DNA of 64,000 bases, taken from CAYSQW01 sp964433135 (GTDB lineage Bacteria > Acidobacteriota > Aminicenantia > Aminicenantales > Aminicenantaceae). This document shows, one piece after another, positions 17,854 to 27,208 of the stretch (position 1 is the stretch's first letter; every line of letters begins with the position of its first letter). The stretch is taken from positions 22,766 to 86,765 of the forward strand of contig CAYSQW010000010.1 of the NCBI GenBank assembly GCA_964433135.1, written 5' to 3'. Below the pieces are notes generated by a model. It had not been told where the DNA came from and ran no database searches. It saw nothing but the letters and a program-made list of their open reading frames with translations. A program made the translations under genes and the position numbers.

Positions 17854-19068
17854 ATGCCGAAAACAGCGATTGCACCCGTTGAAGAAGCCATCCAAGCCGT
17901 TCGCTCGGGTAAAGTCATCATTATCGTCGATGATGAAGATCGGGAGAACGAAGGCGATCTCATGGTCGCGGCGGAAAAAGTCACGCCGGATATCATTAAT
18001 TTCATGGCTAAGGAAGGCCGAGGTCTTATCTGCCTGTCCTTGACCGAAGCCCGGCTCAAGGAACTCGACCTCCCCCTGATGGTTCAGGACAATACGGCTC
18101 CATTCGAGACAGCCTTCACCGTCTCCATCGATGCTAAAGAAGGCGTCACGACCGGAATCTCCGCGTATGACCGGGCTCAAACCATCCGCGTCGCGCTCGA
18201 GCCGAACTGCAAACCCGCCGATCTCACGCGCCCCGGTCACATCTTTCCCCTGAAAGCCAAAAACGGCGGAGTTCTCGAAAGGACCGGCCAGACAGAGGCC
18301 TCCGTAGATATCGCCCGCCTGGCGGGACTCAAGCCGGCCGGCGTCATCTGCGAAGTTATGAACGAGGACGGAACCATGGCGCGGATGCCTCAACTGGAGG
18401 AATTCAGTAAAACTTACGACCTCCCCATTCTTACCGTAGCCGATCTGATCAAATATCGCATGAACCACGAAACGCTCGTCACGCGGGTCGAAGAGGCCGA
18501 TCTGCCCACCGAGTTCGGACATTTTCGCATATCCGTGTTCGAAGATTCGATCCGCAAGGAACAGTATGTCGCCCTGGTCAAGGGAGAGATCACCGCCGAG
18601 GAACCGGTTCTCGTCCGCACCCATTCCCAATGCCTGACTGGGGACACCTTCGCCTCCTCCCGCTGCGACTGCGGCGCTCAGCTTCACGAATCCATGAAGA
18701 TGATCGAAAAGGATGGAAAGGGAATCATCCTCTATATCCTCAACCAGGAAGGCAGAGGCATCGGTCTCGCCAACAAGATCAAAGCCTATGCCATTCAGGA
18801 ACATGGAGTCGATACCGTGGAAGCCAACCGCAAGCTTGGATTCAAACCCGATCACCGCGACTACGGAGTCGGCGCTCAGGTTCTGGTTGCCCTGGGGGCG
18901 AGAAAACTTCGTCTCATCACCAACAATCCGCGAAAATACATCGGCCTGGCGGGATACGGCCTTGAGATCGTCGAACGCGTTCCCATGGAGATCGCTCCCA
19001 ACCAATCGAATTTCGATTACCTCAAGGCTAAAAAAGAAAAGATGGGACATCTTCTGGAAATGGTCTGA
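17854..19068 (+). CDS. ribBA: RibBA, DHBP synthase / GTP cyclohydrolase II
   Basis: This 404-aa bifunctional enzyme supplies both early substrates of riboflavin synthesis. The N-terminal DHBP synthase domain (about 1-205) has DDEDRENEGDLMVAAEK. The C-terminal GTP cyclohydrolase II domain (about 210-404) has the zinc-binding HSQCLTGDTFASSRCDCG and the later LTNNPRKY-like segment. AGGAGG precedes the ATG. It ends the ftsY-rib operon, with no ribH after it. Confidence 0.96.
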   Translation: MPKTAIAPVEEAIQAVRSGKVIIIVDDEDRENEGDLMVAAEKVTPDIINFMAKEGRGLICLSLTEARLKELDLPLMVQDNTAPFETAFTVSIDAKEGVTTGISAYDRAQTIRVALEPNCKPADLTRPGHIFPLKAKNGGVLERTGQTEASVDIARLAGLKPAGVICEVMNEDGTMARMPQLEEFSKTYDLPILTVADLIKYRMNHETLVTRVEEADLPTEFGHFRISVFEDSIRKEQYVALVKGEITAEEPVLVRTHSQCLTGDTFASSRCDCGAQLHESMKMIEKDGKGIILYILNQEGRGIGLANKIKAYAIQEHGVDTVEANRKLGFKPDHRDYGVGAQVLVALGARKLRLITNNPRKYIGLAGYGLEIVERVPMEIAPNQSNFDYLKAKKEKMGHLLEMV

Positions 19069-19231
19069 ATCGCTTCCGGAATCCACTTCCTGATCTCGGA
19101 GAGAGACGCCATTCCGGGATATCGCGCCGTCAGAAGATCCGGGAGAAATCTCGGTCGACATGCCGCGCATGAAAAAGACATTGTTTTCATCGGGGTCGTC
19201 GGTCACGGCATGCTTAAGGCCGGCAAAACAT

Positions 19232-19260
19232 TTGCACTTTCCGCTCAACTGCGATATATT
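19232..19260 (+). promoter_or_regulatory. Sigma-70 promoter of the HEAT-repeat gene
   Basis: TTGCAC (19232-19237), a 17-nt spacer and TATATT (19255-19260) end 13 nt before the ATG at 19274. The predicted leader is only about 6 nt, with no Shine-Dalgarno sequence. This fixes the downstream ATG rather than the one at 19160, which would lie upstream of the promoter. Confidence 0.6.
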
Positions 19261-19273
19261 CGTTCCTCACATC

Positions 19274-19798
19274 ATGGGAAATAAGTCGAAGAAGCTTACC
19301 CCCCGCCAACTCGAGCAACAACGTCTTTGCGCCGAAACCCTCCAAAGGATTCAAACCGCTAAGAACAAGGAAGAACGTTTTTTGCTTCTGCAGAAGATCG
19401 CCGGCGATCCGGGCGATTGGACGACTGAAGCTCTCTTCCGATGTCTGGAAGATCCTTGCGAAAAGATACGGGATTATCTCATCAATACATTGAGCCGAAG
19501 AGACAATCTGAATCCGGATCACATTCAAGCCAAACTGCAATCATCCCCCTGGTTCGTCAAGAGCGCCATCCTCAGGATATTCGGGCTCCAAAAAGATCCC
19601 AAATGGACCGCCGCCATTGAAACGCTCCTTCACGAACCCAACGCGGACGTACGACGCACCGCGGCTCAGTCTCTGGGTGATATAGGAGGGAAAGAGGCGT
19701 TGAAGCTCCTGTTGGAGCTGGCCAAGGACAGCAACCGTTTCGTTCAGTTATCGGCGGAAAAAGCTCTGCATAAGATCAGCGACCTAAAATTCAGCTGA
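19274..19798 (+). CDS. HEAT-repeat protein of unknown function
   Basis: This 174-aa helical protein has HEAT/armadillo-like repeats in its second half, for example AAIETLLHEPNADVRRTAAQSLGDIGGKEALKLLLELAKDSNRFVQ. The highly charged N-terminus (MGNKSKKLTPRQLEQ) has no signal peptide. Such modules are usually protein-binding scaffolds; no specific partner can be named. It overlaps the end of dtd on the other strand by 8 bp. The start at 19274 is preferred from the promoter position; 19160 would give 212 aa. Confidence 0.7.
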   Translation: MGNKSKKLTPRQLEQQRLCAETLQRIQTAKNKEERFLLLQKIAGDPGDWTTEALFRCLEDPCEKIRDYLINTLSRRDNLNPDHIQAKLQSSPWFVKSAILRIFGLQKDPKWTAAIETLLHEPNADVRRTAAQSLGDIGGKEALKLLLELAKDSNRFVQLSAEKALHKISDLKFS

Positions 19799-20243
19799 TC
19801 TCCTCACCCGCGGAAAAGACAAAAGTCACCGGTCCCTGATTGATCAAATGGATTTCCATTTCGGCTCCGAAAACACCGGTTTCGACTCGAATCCCTCTAT
19901 CCCGCAGAAGCGAGACAAAACGATTGAATAGGATTTCTGCCCGTCTTGGTTCTTCGGCATGATCGAAACTCGGGCGTCTTCCTTTTCTTACGGAACCGGC
20001 CAGCGTGAATTGGGATACGGCCAGGATGTCTCCCCGCACCTCCAGCAGCGCTCGGTTCATCTTCCCGTTATCATCGGGAAAAACACGCAGCCCCACAACT
20101 TTACGGACCAGACCGCGGACCTGATCTTCACCATCGCCTTTTTCAATACCCACCAGCAGGCAGTAGCCTTTACCGATTCGGCCGGCGCATTTACCTCCGG
20201 CCTCGACCCAAGCGGATTTAACCCGCTGTAAAACGATTTTCAT
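19791..20243 (-). CDS. dtd: D-aminoacyl-tRNA deacylase
   Basis: This 150-aa editing enzyme hydrolyses D-amino acids (and glycine from mischarged tRNA-Ala). The active-site signature SQFTLAG is present, as is the cross-subunit Gly-cisPro motif in NQGPVTF near the C-terminus. Length is exactly that of the family. The ATG overlaps the murJ stop (ATGA), so it is translated with murJ. Confidence 0.96.
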   Translation of the reverse strand: MKIVLQRVKSAWVEAGGKCAGRIGKGYCLLVGIEKGDGEDQVRGLVRKVVGLRVFPDDNGKMNRALLEVRGDILAVSQFTLAGSVRKGRRPSFDHAEEPRRAEILFNRFVSLLRDRGIRVETGVFGAEMEIHLINQGPVTFVFSAGEEIS

Positions 20244-21823
20244 CCCGAATCCTTCGTTTTTCTTTCCGTTTTCATCATTCTCAGAAAACGGGATATCTCC
20301 TCATGGTTGAACAGGAGACTGCCGGCCGTATAGATCACGAGCCCAAGGATGATGGCCGCCGCCAGAACACCCATACGGTGGAGAAAGGACAGCGCTTGAA
20401 ATTCCCACATCCGCATGAAGGCCCATATGCCTCCCCCCATCAATATCGAAGAAAAACCCGATTTCAAGGCGGACCTCAAAAATTCCCGCTTTTTTACAGA
20501 GCCTATTTTTCGCTCCAGGAGATGAAACAGCAGAAAAAAATTCAGCGCCGACGACAACGACAGAGCCAGCGCGATCCCCCCGACACGCAGGGGCCTCATC
20601 AACAGGAAGGACGACAGGAGATAGGCCAACATGACGAAAAAAGCCACGACAACCGGCGTTCGCGTATCTTTCAGGGAATAGAATGCGGGGGCGAGGATCT
20701 TCACTCCGGAGATAAAGGGAAGGCCGAACGCGAAATAAAACAAACAGGAAGCGCTCATAACGGTTGACTGGGCGCTAAAAACACCCCGCTCATATAAAAC
20801 ACGAATGATCGGCATGTTCAGAACCAGGAGACCGACCATCGCCGGCAGGGTGATGAAAAAGATCAAACGGAATGAGAATGCCAGCGTTTCTTTCATCCGG
20901 TCGTGATCCTTTTGAGCGGCGAGTTCGGAAAACGTGGGGAGCAAAACGATGGAGAGCGCGATGGAAAAGATCCCGAGCGTCAGTTCCTGAATCCGCGATG
21001 CGTAATACAGCGACGACACGCTGCCTTCTTCCAGGAGCGAAGCGATCATCCGACTGAGAGCAAAATTGATCTGTGAGATCCCCACGCCGAATATTCCCGG
21101 CAGCATGAGTCGGCCGACTTTGCGAACAGCGGGATGAGAGAAACTCAGCCCCCAGCGAAAACGCATCCCCTGCCGCCAGAGAAAAGGCAGCTGGAACGCC
21201 AATTGACAGCAGCCCCCGATCACGACGCCGACCGCGAAAACCATTGCGGGCTCATCAGCCCGGGCGGCTCCGATCACCGCCGCCGTGATGATGGCCAGGT
21301 TAAACAGGACAGGCGTCAGTGCGGGAACAAAAAACTTCTTAAAGGAATTGAGGATCGCCATCGCCAGGGCGGACAAGCTGATCAGGAAGATATACGGAAA
21401 CATCATACGGGTGAGAACGATCGTCAGATCCCATTTTCCCTGAACATCCTTGAATCCGTAAGCGATTATCCTGACCAAAAGGGGAGTGGATACCATACCG
21501 ATGACCGTCAGCGCCGCCATAATCACGGTCAGATCGAAAAAGAAGGCATTCGCGAACTTCCATAACTCCTCTTTCCGGTTTTCTGATTTAAACTGGGTAA
21601 AAACCGGAATGAAGGCGGCGGTCATGGCCCCTTCTCCGGTCAGGCGGCGCAGCAGATTAGGGATGACGTAAGCGATAGTGAAGGCATCCGCGCTCCGGCC
21701 CGTTCCCAGATAATACGCCTGCAGCATATCCCGGACATAACCCAGGATGCGGCTTAGCAGAGTGGGCAGAGATACGGCAAACGTGGAGCGGACAAGACGG
21801 GAATTCCTTGTTTTCTGATCCAT
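20240..21823 (-). CDS. murJ: MurJ, lipid II flippase
   Basis: This 527-aa MOP-superfamily membrane protein has about 14 hydrophobic helices. The N-terminus RNSRLVRSTFAVSLPTLLSRILGYVRD is typical of MurJ/MviN, as are the conserved arginines and the GRSADAFTIAYVIPNLLRRLTGEGAM segment. It flips lipid II across the inner membrane for peptidoglycan synthesis. It is divergent from rpsT and cotranscribed with dtd. Confidence 0.95.
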   Translation of the reverse strand: MDQKTRNSRLVRSTFAVSLPTLLSRILGYVRDMLQAYYLGTGRSADAFTIAYVIPNLLRRLTGEGAMTAAFIPVFTQFKSENRKEELWKFANAFFFDLTVIMAALTVIGMVSTPLLVRIIAYGFKDVQGKWDLTIVLTRMMFPYIFLISLSALAMAILNSFKKFFVPALTPVLFNLAIITAAVIGAARADEPAMVFAVGVVIGGCCQLAFQLPFLWRQGMRFRWGLSFSHPAVRKVGRLMLPGIFGVGISQINFALSRMIASLLEEGSVSSLYYASRIQELTLGIFSIALSIVLLPTFSELAAQKDHDRMKETLAFSFRLIFFITLPAMVGLLVLNMPIIRVLYERGVFSAQSTVMSASCLFYFAFGLPFISGVKILAPAFYSLKDTRTPVVVAFFVMLAYLLSSFLLMRPLRVGGIALALSLSSALNFFLLFHLLERKIGSVKKREFLRSALKSGFSSILMGGGIWAFMRMWEFQALSFLHRMGVLAAAIILGLVIYTAGSLLFNHEEISRFLRMMKTERKTKDSG

Positions 21824-21868
21824 CTTGGTTTAAAGCCTTCCCGACCTCCGCATCGATAACATGAAATC

Positions 21869-21895
21869 CCTCCCACGCTCAACATGAGCGGGAGG
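21869..21895. repeat. Inverted repeat next to the rpsT promoter
   Basis: Arms CCTCCC..GCTC (21869-21880, with a 2-nt bulge) and GAGCGGGAGG (21886-21895) flank a 5-nt loop. It ends directly at the rpsT -35 element and lies in the possible leader of the divergent murJ. It may be an operator or an RNA hairpin. Confidence 0.4.
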
Positions 21896-21924
21896 TTGAC
21901 AAGAAAGAGAAGATATCATATCAT
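21896..21924 (+). promoter_or_regulatory. Sigma-70 promoter of rpsT
   Basis: A perfect TTGACA (21896-21901), a 17-nt spacer and TATCAT (21919-21924) lie about 25 nt before the rpsT ATG, leaving a short leader that includes a Shine-Dalgarno (TAGGAGAG). Confidence 0.75.
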
Positions 21925-21948
21925 ACCATTTCTTTATAGGAGAGATAA

Positions 21949-22227
21949 ATGGCTCAACACAAATCTGCGATACGCCAGTGGCGACGGACCCTCCGAAGAA
22001 CCGCGATCAACACACGGAACAAATCCATTCTGCGCACACAAATCAAGACCTTACGGGAAGCCATCGACAAAAAGGATTTGGACGCGGCCCGCGAGCTGCT
22101 TCCCCAAGTCGTATCCATCATCGATAAATCCGTAAAAAAGGGAACCATTCACCGCAACAAGGGCAACCGCACTAAATCTCGCTTGAGCCGTCAAGTCGAG
22201 ATGTTGAATCCTTCCCCTTCCAAATAA
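21949..22227 (+). CDS. rpsT: 30S ribosomal protein S20
   Basis: This 92-aa basic helical protein has the S20 pattern: AQHKSAIRQWRRTLRRTAINTRNKS at the N-terminus, then KGTIHRNKGNRTKSRLSR near the C-terminus. It binds 16S rRNA early in small-subunit assembly. AGGAGAG stands ahead of the ATG under a strong promoter. It is a single-gene unit between murJ and holA, both on the other strand. Confidence 0.95.
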   Translation: MAQHKSAIRQWRRTLRRTAINTRNKSILRTQIKTLREAIDKKDLDAARELLPQVVSIIDKSVKKGTIHRNKGNRTKSRLSRQVEMLNPSPSK

Positions 22228-22281
22228 AATACCTTCTCGCTTTTTTCCCTTTTTCCGCCTCAGGAGTCTGCATTTCCCGGC

Positions 22282-23334
22282 TCAACGCTGGGTATAATGG
22301 AACAGGAGACGTTCAAGCATTTCCCTGGCGGGAGGATGCGTGCTTTTCATCGTGAGGTCGATCCGCTCCATCTCCGTGATCAAACGACCAAGAGACTTCA
22401 TGGATATTCGGTCCACAGCCGCAAAGAACCGTCTGAACTTCCGGCTGTACAGCGATCCAAAGCTTTTTCTCAATTGCGGCCTCACCTGATTGAAGATCAT
22501 CTCACGGTCGAGTGATTTTTCGCGCAAGGCCACTTTGGCGAAGAGAAGATCACGAAGAAACCAGCTTATCAAATTCGCAATCTGACCCGCCGCGACGCCT
22601 TCTTTGCTCATCAATTTACCCAGGGTCAGAAGGCACTGCTCATAATCCGCCTTTTCCAAGCTATCCGTAAATTCCCACTCGAAAAAGGATTTCACCCAAC
22701 CGGACACCTGATTGACATCGTCCACTTCCATGATTTTCTTATCGCCGAGGAAGGTGATAATTTTCTCAAACTCGGAATCAAGTCGATCCATTTCGTTTCC
22801 GGCAAATTCAAGCAGTCGGTCGACGGCGCCCGCTTCAGCCCGCCTTCCGCTCTCCCGAAGTCTGAATTCGATCCAAGCGTGCAGCCCTTCTTCCCGCAAA
22901 CGCTTCACTTCCCGGCTTCGAACACTTCTCGTCCGTGTGCTGAAAAAGCGAACAAAGGCGGAATTTTTGGGGGATTTCCCTTTATAGATGATAATCAGGA
23001 TGGTCTGAGGCGCCGGGTCTTCCAGATATTCACCGATCCTTCTCTTCTCGGATTCCGAAATCCGATCGCCTTTGCCCTTCCGGACAACGGTCACGATCAA
23101 CCGATGAGAGAGAAAAAGCAGGGGAACGGAACGGGCTTCATCGATAATATCCGTCCAGGTTTGCTCACCGAGAAGAAAGCGCTCTTCCCGCAGTTCCGCT
23201 TCTCCGTCCGGACTCAGATCAGACCGCAGCTTTTCGATGAAACTCCATGCCAGAAACGTCTCTTCTCCATAGAAAAAGAAACAGGGAGGCAGGGGGGGCT
23301 CTAAAAATTTTCGGGTCCATGATGAGCTGCTCAA
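22282..23334 (-). CDS. holA: DNA polymerase III delta subunit (HolA)
   Basis: This 350-aa clamp-loader subunit opens the beta clamp. The N-terminal RecA-like domain begins with FFYGEETFLAWSFIEKL, the usual delta pattern without a functional P-loop, and the C-terminal collar is helical (GKLMSKEGVAAGQIANLISWFLRDLL). The position 3 bp downstream of lptE and below leuS matches the common leuS-lptE-holA order. Length is typical. No RBS was checked in detail because the gene is tightly packed. Confidence 0.92.
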   Translation of the reverse strand: MSSSSWTRKFLEPPLPPCFFFYGEETFLAWSFIEKLRSDLSPDGEAELREERFLLGEQTWTDIIDEARSVPLLFLSHRLIVTVVRKGKGDRISESEKRRIGEYLEDPAPQTILIIIYKGKSPKNSAFVRFFSTRTRSVRSREVKRLREEGLHAWIEFRLRESGRRAEAGAVDRLLEFAGNEMDRLDSEFEKIITFLGDKKIMEVDDVNQVSGWVKSFFEWEFTDSLEKADYEQCLLTLGKLMSKEGVAAGQIANLISWFLRDLLFAKVALREKSLDREMIFNQVRPQLRKSFGSLYSRKFRRFFAAVDRISMKSLGRLITEMERIDLTMKSTHPPAREMLERLLFHYTQR

Positions 23335-23337
23335 TCC

Positions 23338-23847
23338 TTAAAATCCCTCTAAGATGGTAATCATCAGGCTGCGCGCAAATTTTTCCGCGATCTTGTCGAT
23401 CGCCTCGGATTCGACGGTTTCAAAATCCGATCCCTCCGGCACTTCGTATTCTTCCTGGTAAGCGAAATTGGGATTGGAAAAGATCACGCGGTTGTTGGTC
23501 AAATCCCGCAGAGTGATTTTAGCCACAACCGTGATATTGTACCTATCCGCCGAGCCCTCGCCCGAAAAAGCGATCGGATTCGCCACAAACGTAATCACAT
23601 CTCCGAGCAGTGTCGCCTCGGCGGAAGACTTGTCCGCTGTCACTTCCACTTTACCGCGCGCCACCATTTCATCGATGATCTTTTGCGTCAGCTTTAATTC
23701 CAGCTCAAACCGCGTGGTCGAGTTGGTGAACATGGGGACATGAACGCGGGCGATGTGGGAGGGCAGCGAACTGCCCGTTCCCCGCAGATGGTAGCCGCAG
23801 CCACACAGGACTCCGCACAAGAGCAAAATGAGAAAGAATTTTTTCAT
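23338..23847 (-). CDS. lptE: LptE, LPS-assembly lipoprotein
   Basis: This 169-aa outer-membrane lipoprotein has a signal ending in lipobox LCGC and then GYHLRGTGSSLPSHIARVHV, the typical start of LptE/RlpB. It plugs and assembles the LptD translocon. The family is weakly conserved, but its location between leuS and holA is diagnostic. lptD is not in the window. Confidence 0.9.
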   Translation of the reverse strand: MKKFFLILLLCGVLCGCGYHLRGTGSSLPSHIARVHVPMFTNSTTRFELELKLTQKIIDEMVARGKVEVTADKSSAEATLLGDVITFVANPIAFSGEGSADRYNITVVAKITLRDLTNNRVIFSNPNFAYQEEYEVPEGSDFETVESEAIDKIAEKFARSLMITILEGF

Positions 23848-23857
23848 CCTGAAAAAA

Positions 23858-26332
23858 TTATACCACGATATTGACCAGTTTGTTTTTGATTCCGATGATC
23901 TTTCTGATTTCTCCGCTTCCGATCAGCGACCGGATACGCGGCAGTTCCAAGGCAAGGCGTTTGATCTCCTCTTCGGAAAGATCCCTCTCCACATCGAACT
24001 TCTCCCGCAGTTTTCCATTGATCTGGACCACGACGGTAACCTTTTCTTCCTTTGCCAGATCCGCGTCGAAAACAGGCCAGGGAGACAGGGATACCTGACC
24101 GTCCAAATGCATCCGGGATCCCAACTCATCACACACGTGCGGCGCGAAGGGGGACAGCAAGCGGACAAGATTCCGCATGGATTCCTTCAGGATCGTCCGG
24201 CCGGCCGCGGTGGACCTCAGGACATCGCGCGCTTTTTTCATCTGATTGAACATTTCCATGATGGAACTGATCGCGGTATTCATATGAAATCTACGATCCA
24301 GATCTTCCGTCACCTTCTTGATGGTCTGGTGCATCTTGATCTCGAGCCCATGGCTCGCCGCGTCAACCGGGGCCGCGTCCGGTTCCGGTGAATCGAAAAG
24401 ATCGAGGTTGTCTTGAAAAAAAGCCCAGATCCGATGAATGAAACGGAAGCTTCCTTCGATCCCTTTTTCATTCCAGGCAAATTCTTTTTCCGGCGGCGCC
24501 GCGAAAAGGATGAAAAGGCGAACGGTATCCACACCGTACTTGGCGATCATCTCATCCGGATCCACGACATTGCCCTTGGATTTGGACATCGCCGATCCGT
24601 CCTTGGTCACCATTCCCTGTCCAAGATAGTGCGGAAAGGGTTCACTGATATCCGTCAGCCCCAGATCGCGCAGAACCTTGCAGAAAAAGCGCGCGTAGAT
24701 CAGATGAAGGATCGCATGTTCGACACCCCCGACATAAATATCGACAGGAAGCCAATATCTTGCGGGATCGGGCTGAAAAGGAAGGCTGTTTTCCCGAGGA
24801 GAACAGTACCTGAAGTAATACCATGAGGAATCGAAAAATGTATCCATGGTATCCGTTTCCCGGCGGGCGTGTCCTCCGCATCGGGGACAGGTCGTCCGGA
24901 CAAAATCCTCGACTTTCTCCAAGGGTGAGCCTTCCGTTCCCTCGAATTTCGCCTCGTAAGGAAGCCGGATGGGAAGATCCGAGACCGGAACACCGACGAC
25001 ACCGCATTCCGGACAGTAAACGATCGGAATAGGCGTCCCCCAATATCGCTGCCGCGATATTCCCCAATCGCGAAGACGATAGACCGTGCTTATGCGTCCG
25101 AATCCCTCTTGTTCTCCCCTCTCCGCCATGGCTTCGATCGCATCCCGCGAAGTCTTCCCGGAATACGGGCCGGAATTCACCAGGCATCCGTAATCGGTAA
25201 ACACTCCTTCCCGGCTTCCGGCTTCGAGCGGCTTTTCGGGTTCGATGACCGGTCTGATCGGAAGCCCATATTTAAGCGCGAATTCGTGATCGCGCTCGTC
25301 ATGAGCCGGAACCGCCATGATCGCGCCGGTGCCGTATTCCATCAGCACATAATTCGCGATCCAGATGGGGATCTCTTCTCCTGTATAAGGATTGAGTGCT
25401 TTTTTCCCGGTATCGATCCCCAGTTTCTCCTCATTTCCGGATTCTTCCCTAGGATTTCCGGCGGCATGCTGGATATGCACCCATTCTTCGATCTTGTTCT
25501 TCTCGGGTGAATCCCCGATGAGATCGGAAACCAGAGGATGCTGGGGGGAAAGGACCAGGAACGTTGCTCCGAAGATCGTATCCAGGCGCGTCGTGAAAAC
25601 TTCGATCTCATCCGACGTTCCCGTCACGGAAAACGTCACATGGGCGCCTTTGCTCTTCCCGATCCAGTTTCTCTGCATGGCAAGAACGTGTTCCGGCCAT
25701 TTCCGGAGCGAATCATGTCCGTACAGCAGCTCCTCGGCATACGCCGTGATCTTGAGAAACCACTGCTCCATGTCTTTTTCCTCGACCAGGGTATCACACC
25801 GCCAGCAGCGTTCCCCGATAACCTGCTCATTCGCCAGTACGGTCTCGCACTGCGGGCACCAGTTCACCACGCTTTTTTTTCTGAAAGCCAGACCGCGTTT
25901 CAGCATCTGCAGAAAGATCCATTGATTCCAGGCATAATACTCCGGCAGACACGTCGTGACTTCCCGGTCCCAATCGTAGCTGAAACCCAAGCGCTGGAGC
26001 TGCTTTTTCATGTGAGCGATATTTTCCAAGGTCCAGTCCTGAGGATGGATGCCGCGTTTGATGGCGGCATTCTCGGCCGGCATCCCGAAAGCATCCCAAC
26101 CGATCGGATGCAGCACGTTGAATCCCCGCATCTTCTTAAACCGGGAGATTACATCCACGATGGAAAAATTTCTTACGTGCCCCATATGGATACGGCCGGA
26201 GGGATAGGGATACATTTCCAGGCAGTAGAACTTAGGCTTGCCGGAATCCTCACGCACGCGAAAATCACCCTGCTTTTCCCAGACCGTCTGCCATTTTTCT
26301 TCGATGGTTAGATAATCGTAGTCTTCATTCAT
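23858..26332 (-). CDS. leuS: Leucyl-tRNA synthetase
   Basis: This 824-aa class I synthetase has the HMGH motif at residues 49-52, the CP1 editing domain inserted after it (TTRLDTIFGATFLVLSP, PAHDERDHEF), the zinc-type CPECG and CPRCGG segments, and a KMSKS-type loop reading AMSKSKGN. The ATG at 26332 (GGAAGTGA upstream) is used because it gives the normal N-terminus MNEDYDYLTIEEKW; 28 additional codons upstream are probably not translated. It leads the leuS-lptE-holA operon. Confidence 0.96.
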   Translation of the reverse strand: MNEDYDYLTIEEKWQTVWEKQGDFRVREDSGKPKFYCLEMYPYPSGRIHMGHVRNFSIVDVISRFKKMRGFNVLHPIGWDAFGMPAENAAIKRGIHPQDWTLENIAHMKKQLQRLGFSYDWDREVTTCLPEYYAWNQWIFLQMLKRGLAFRKKSVVNWCPQCETVLANEQVIGERCWRCDTLVEEKDMEQWFLKITAYAEELLYGHDSLRKWPEHVLAMQRNWIGKSKGAHVTFSVTGTSDEIEVFTTRLDTIFGATFLVLSPQHPLVSDLIGDSPEKNKIEEWVHIQHAAGNPREESGNEEKLGIDTGKKALNPYTGEEIPIWIANYVLMEYGTGAIMAVPAHDERDHEFALKYGLPIRPVIEPEKPLEAGSREGVFTDYGCLVNSGPYSGKTSRDAIEAMAERGEQEGFGRISTVYRLRDWGISRQRYWGTPIPIVYCPECGVVGVPVSDLPIRLPYEAKFEGTEGSPLEKVEDFVRTTCPRCGGHARRETDTMDTFFDSSWYYFRYCSPRENSLPFQPDPARYWLPVDIYVGGVEHAILHLIYARFFCKVLRDLGLTDISEPFPHYLGQGMVTKDGSAMSKSKGNVVDPDEMIAKYGVDTVRLFILFAAPPEKEFAWNEKGIEGSFRFIHRIWAFFQDNLDLFDSPEPDAAPVDAASHGLEIKMHQTIKKVTEDLDRRFHMNTAISSIMEMFNQMKKARDVLRSTAAGRTILKESMRNLVRLLSPFAPHVCDELGSRMHLDGQVSLSPWPVFDADLAKEEKVTVVVQINGKLREKFDVERDLSEEEIKRLALELPRIRSLIGSGEIRKIIGIKNKLVNIVV

Positions 26333-26479
26333 TTCATCACTTCCACAATTCACTCCGGAATCAAGCAGTAGAATGCGGTTAGATATCCTTAAGAACCGAC
26401 TTGAATTAAAGTTCAATATTAGATTCTTCCCCTGTAAAAGTCAAGACGCGTCGCCCGCGCCGCCGATCTCCTTTCCTTC

Positions 26480-26509
26480 TTGCTCCCGCCTATCCCTTAA
26501 TGATAGAAT
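26480..26509 (+). promoter_or_regulatory. Possible promoter of the 26521 gene
   Basis: TTGCTC (26480-26485) and TAGAAT (26504-26509) are separated by 18 nt. The -10 ends 11 nt before the ATG at 26521, so the leader would be about 4 nt. The upstream ATG at 26500 overlaps this -10 box. Confidence 0.45.
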
Positions 26510-26520
26510 CGAATCCGAAT

Positions 26521-27093
26521 ATGGATTTTTTTTATATCCGGGATCGCAAACACCGCTACCGATTTTTCTGTTCCGAGCCTCTCCATGATGTGACGGTTCG
26601 ATTTTCCCGATGGGAAAAATTCTGGGAGTCGGCCAAAAAAAAGCTTATGCTGCTTCCCAGGCGGGATCTCGCGCAGGAACAGGCCTTCGCAAGGATTCGC
26701 ACCTGGAAGCGAAAAGACATCACGATCAAGGTCTCCGGCTGTATCAACGTCCGCAAGAGCCACCGGCGGTTTTATCTGTTTCTCCAAAAAAAGCGTTCAC
26801 AGCATGTTTTGATGCTCGTTCTGGAAGCGATCTTGCTGCCCATCAGCGGCGTATTGGCTTTTCTTCCCGGCCCCAATGTCTTCTTCGGGGTTCTGGCTCT
26901 GATCATGATCACCCACTGGCAGGCTCTCCGCGGAATCAACCACCTTTCCCGAATCCAGAGGCATTTCTCCCGAACTCCGCTGTTCAGAGAATGGGAAGAA
27001 GCCGTTGATTCCGGAGACGAGGACATATATCCGGTTATCCTGGATAAGATCTCGAAAAAATATCATCTGGAACACATCCGCTCGATTCTGTAA
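26521..27093 (+). CDS. Orphan membrane protein
   Basis: This is a 190-aa protein I do not recognise. The first 100 residues are basic and aromatic-rich (FFYIRDRKHRYRFFCSEPL). One or two hydrophobic helices (about 103-140; ILLPISGVLAFLPGPNVFFG) follow, then a charged helical tail ending KYHLEHIRSIL. The PLSG/LPGPN membrane pattern faintly recalls proteins annotated as mitochondrial K+/H+-exchange-related, but this is only a visual impression. The start is uncertain: 26500 would add seven residues. It stands alone between leuS (-) and the DUF948-like gene. Confidence 0.65.
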   Translation: MDFFYIRDRKHRYRFFCSEPLHDVTVRFSRWEKFWESAKKKLMLLPRRDLAQEQAFARIRTWKRKDITIKVSGCINVRKSHRRFYLFLQKKRSQHVLMLVLEAILLPISGVLAFLPGPNVFFGVLALIMITHWQALRGINHLSRIQRHFSRTPLFREWEEAVDSGDEDIYPVILDKISKKYHLEHIRSIL

Positions 27094-27169
27094 GGGTGCT
27101 TTCAGGCATGGACCGCCCGGAAGCACCGTCGACAATGAAGAGGAACGAAGCCCTTCTTTCGCGTCCCCA

Positions 27170-27200
27170 TTGACAAGTTAGGGCTTTTTATACTATTTAT
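27170..27200 (+). promoter_or_regulatory. Possible promoter of the DUF948/YtxH pair
   Basis: TTGACA at 27170-27175 is followed by an AT-rich stretch with -10-like TACTAT (27191-27196, 15-nt spacer) or TATTTA (27195-27200, 19-nt spacer). The ATG at 27209 follows at once, with no Shine-Dalgarno, so the leader is very short or absent. Confidence 0.45.
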
Positions 27201-27208
27201 GTATTACA

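Noticed and set aside
17827..19248. 473-codon open frame opposite ribBA
   Set aside because: Antisense shadow of a clear bifunctional RibBA; no independent support.
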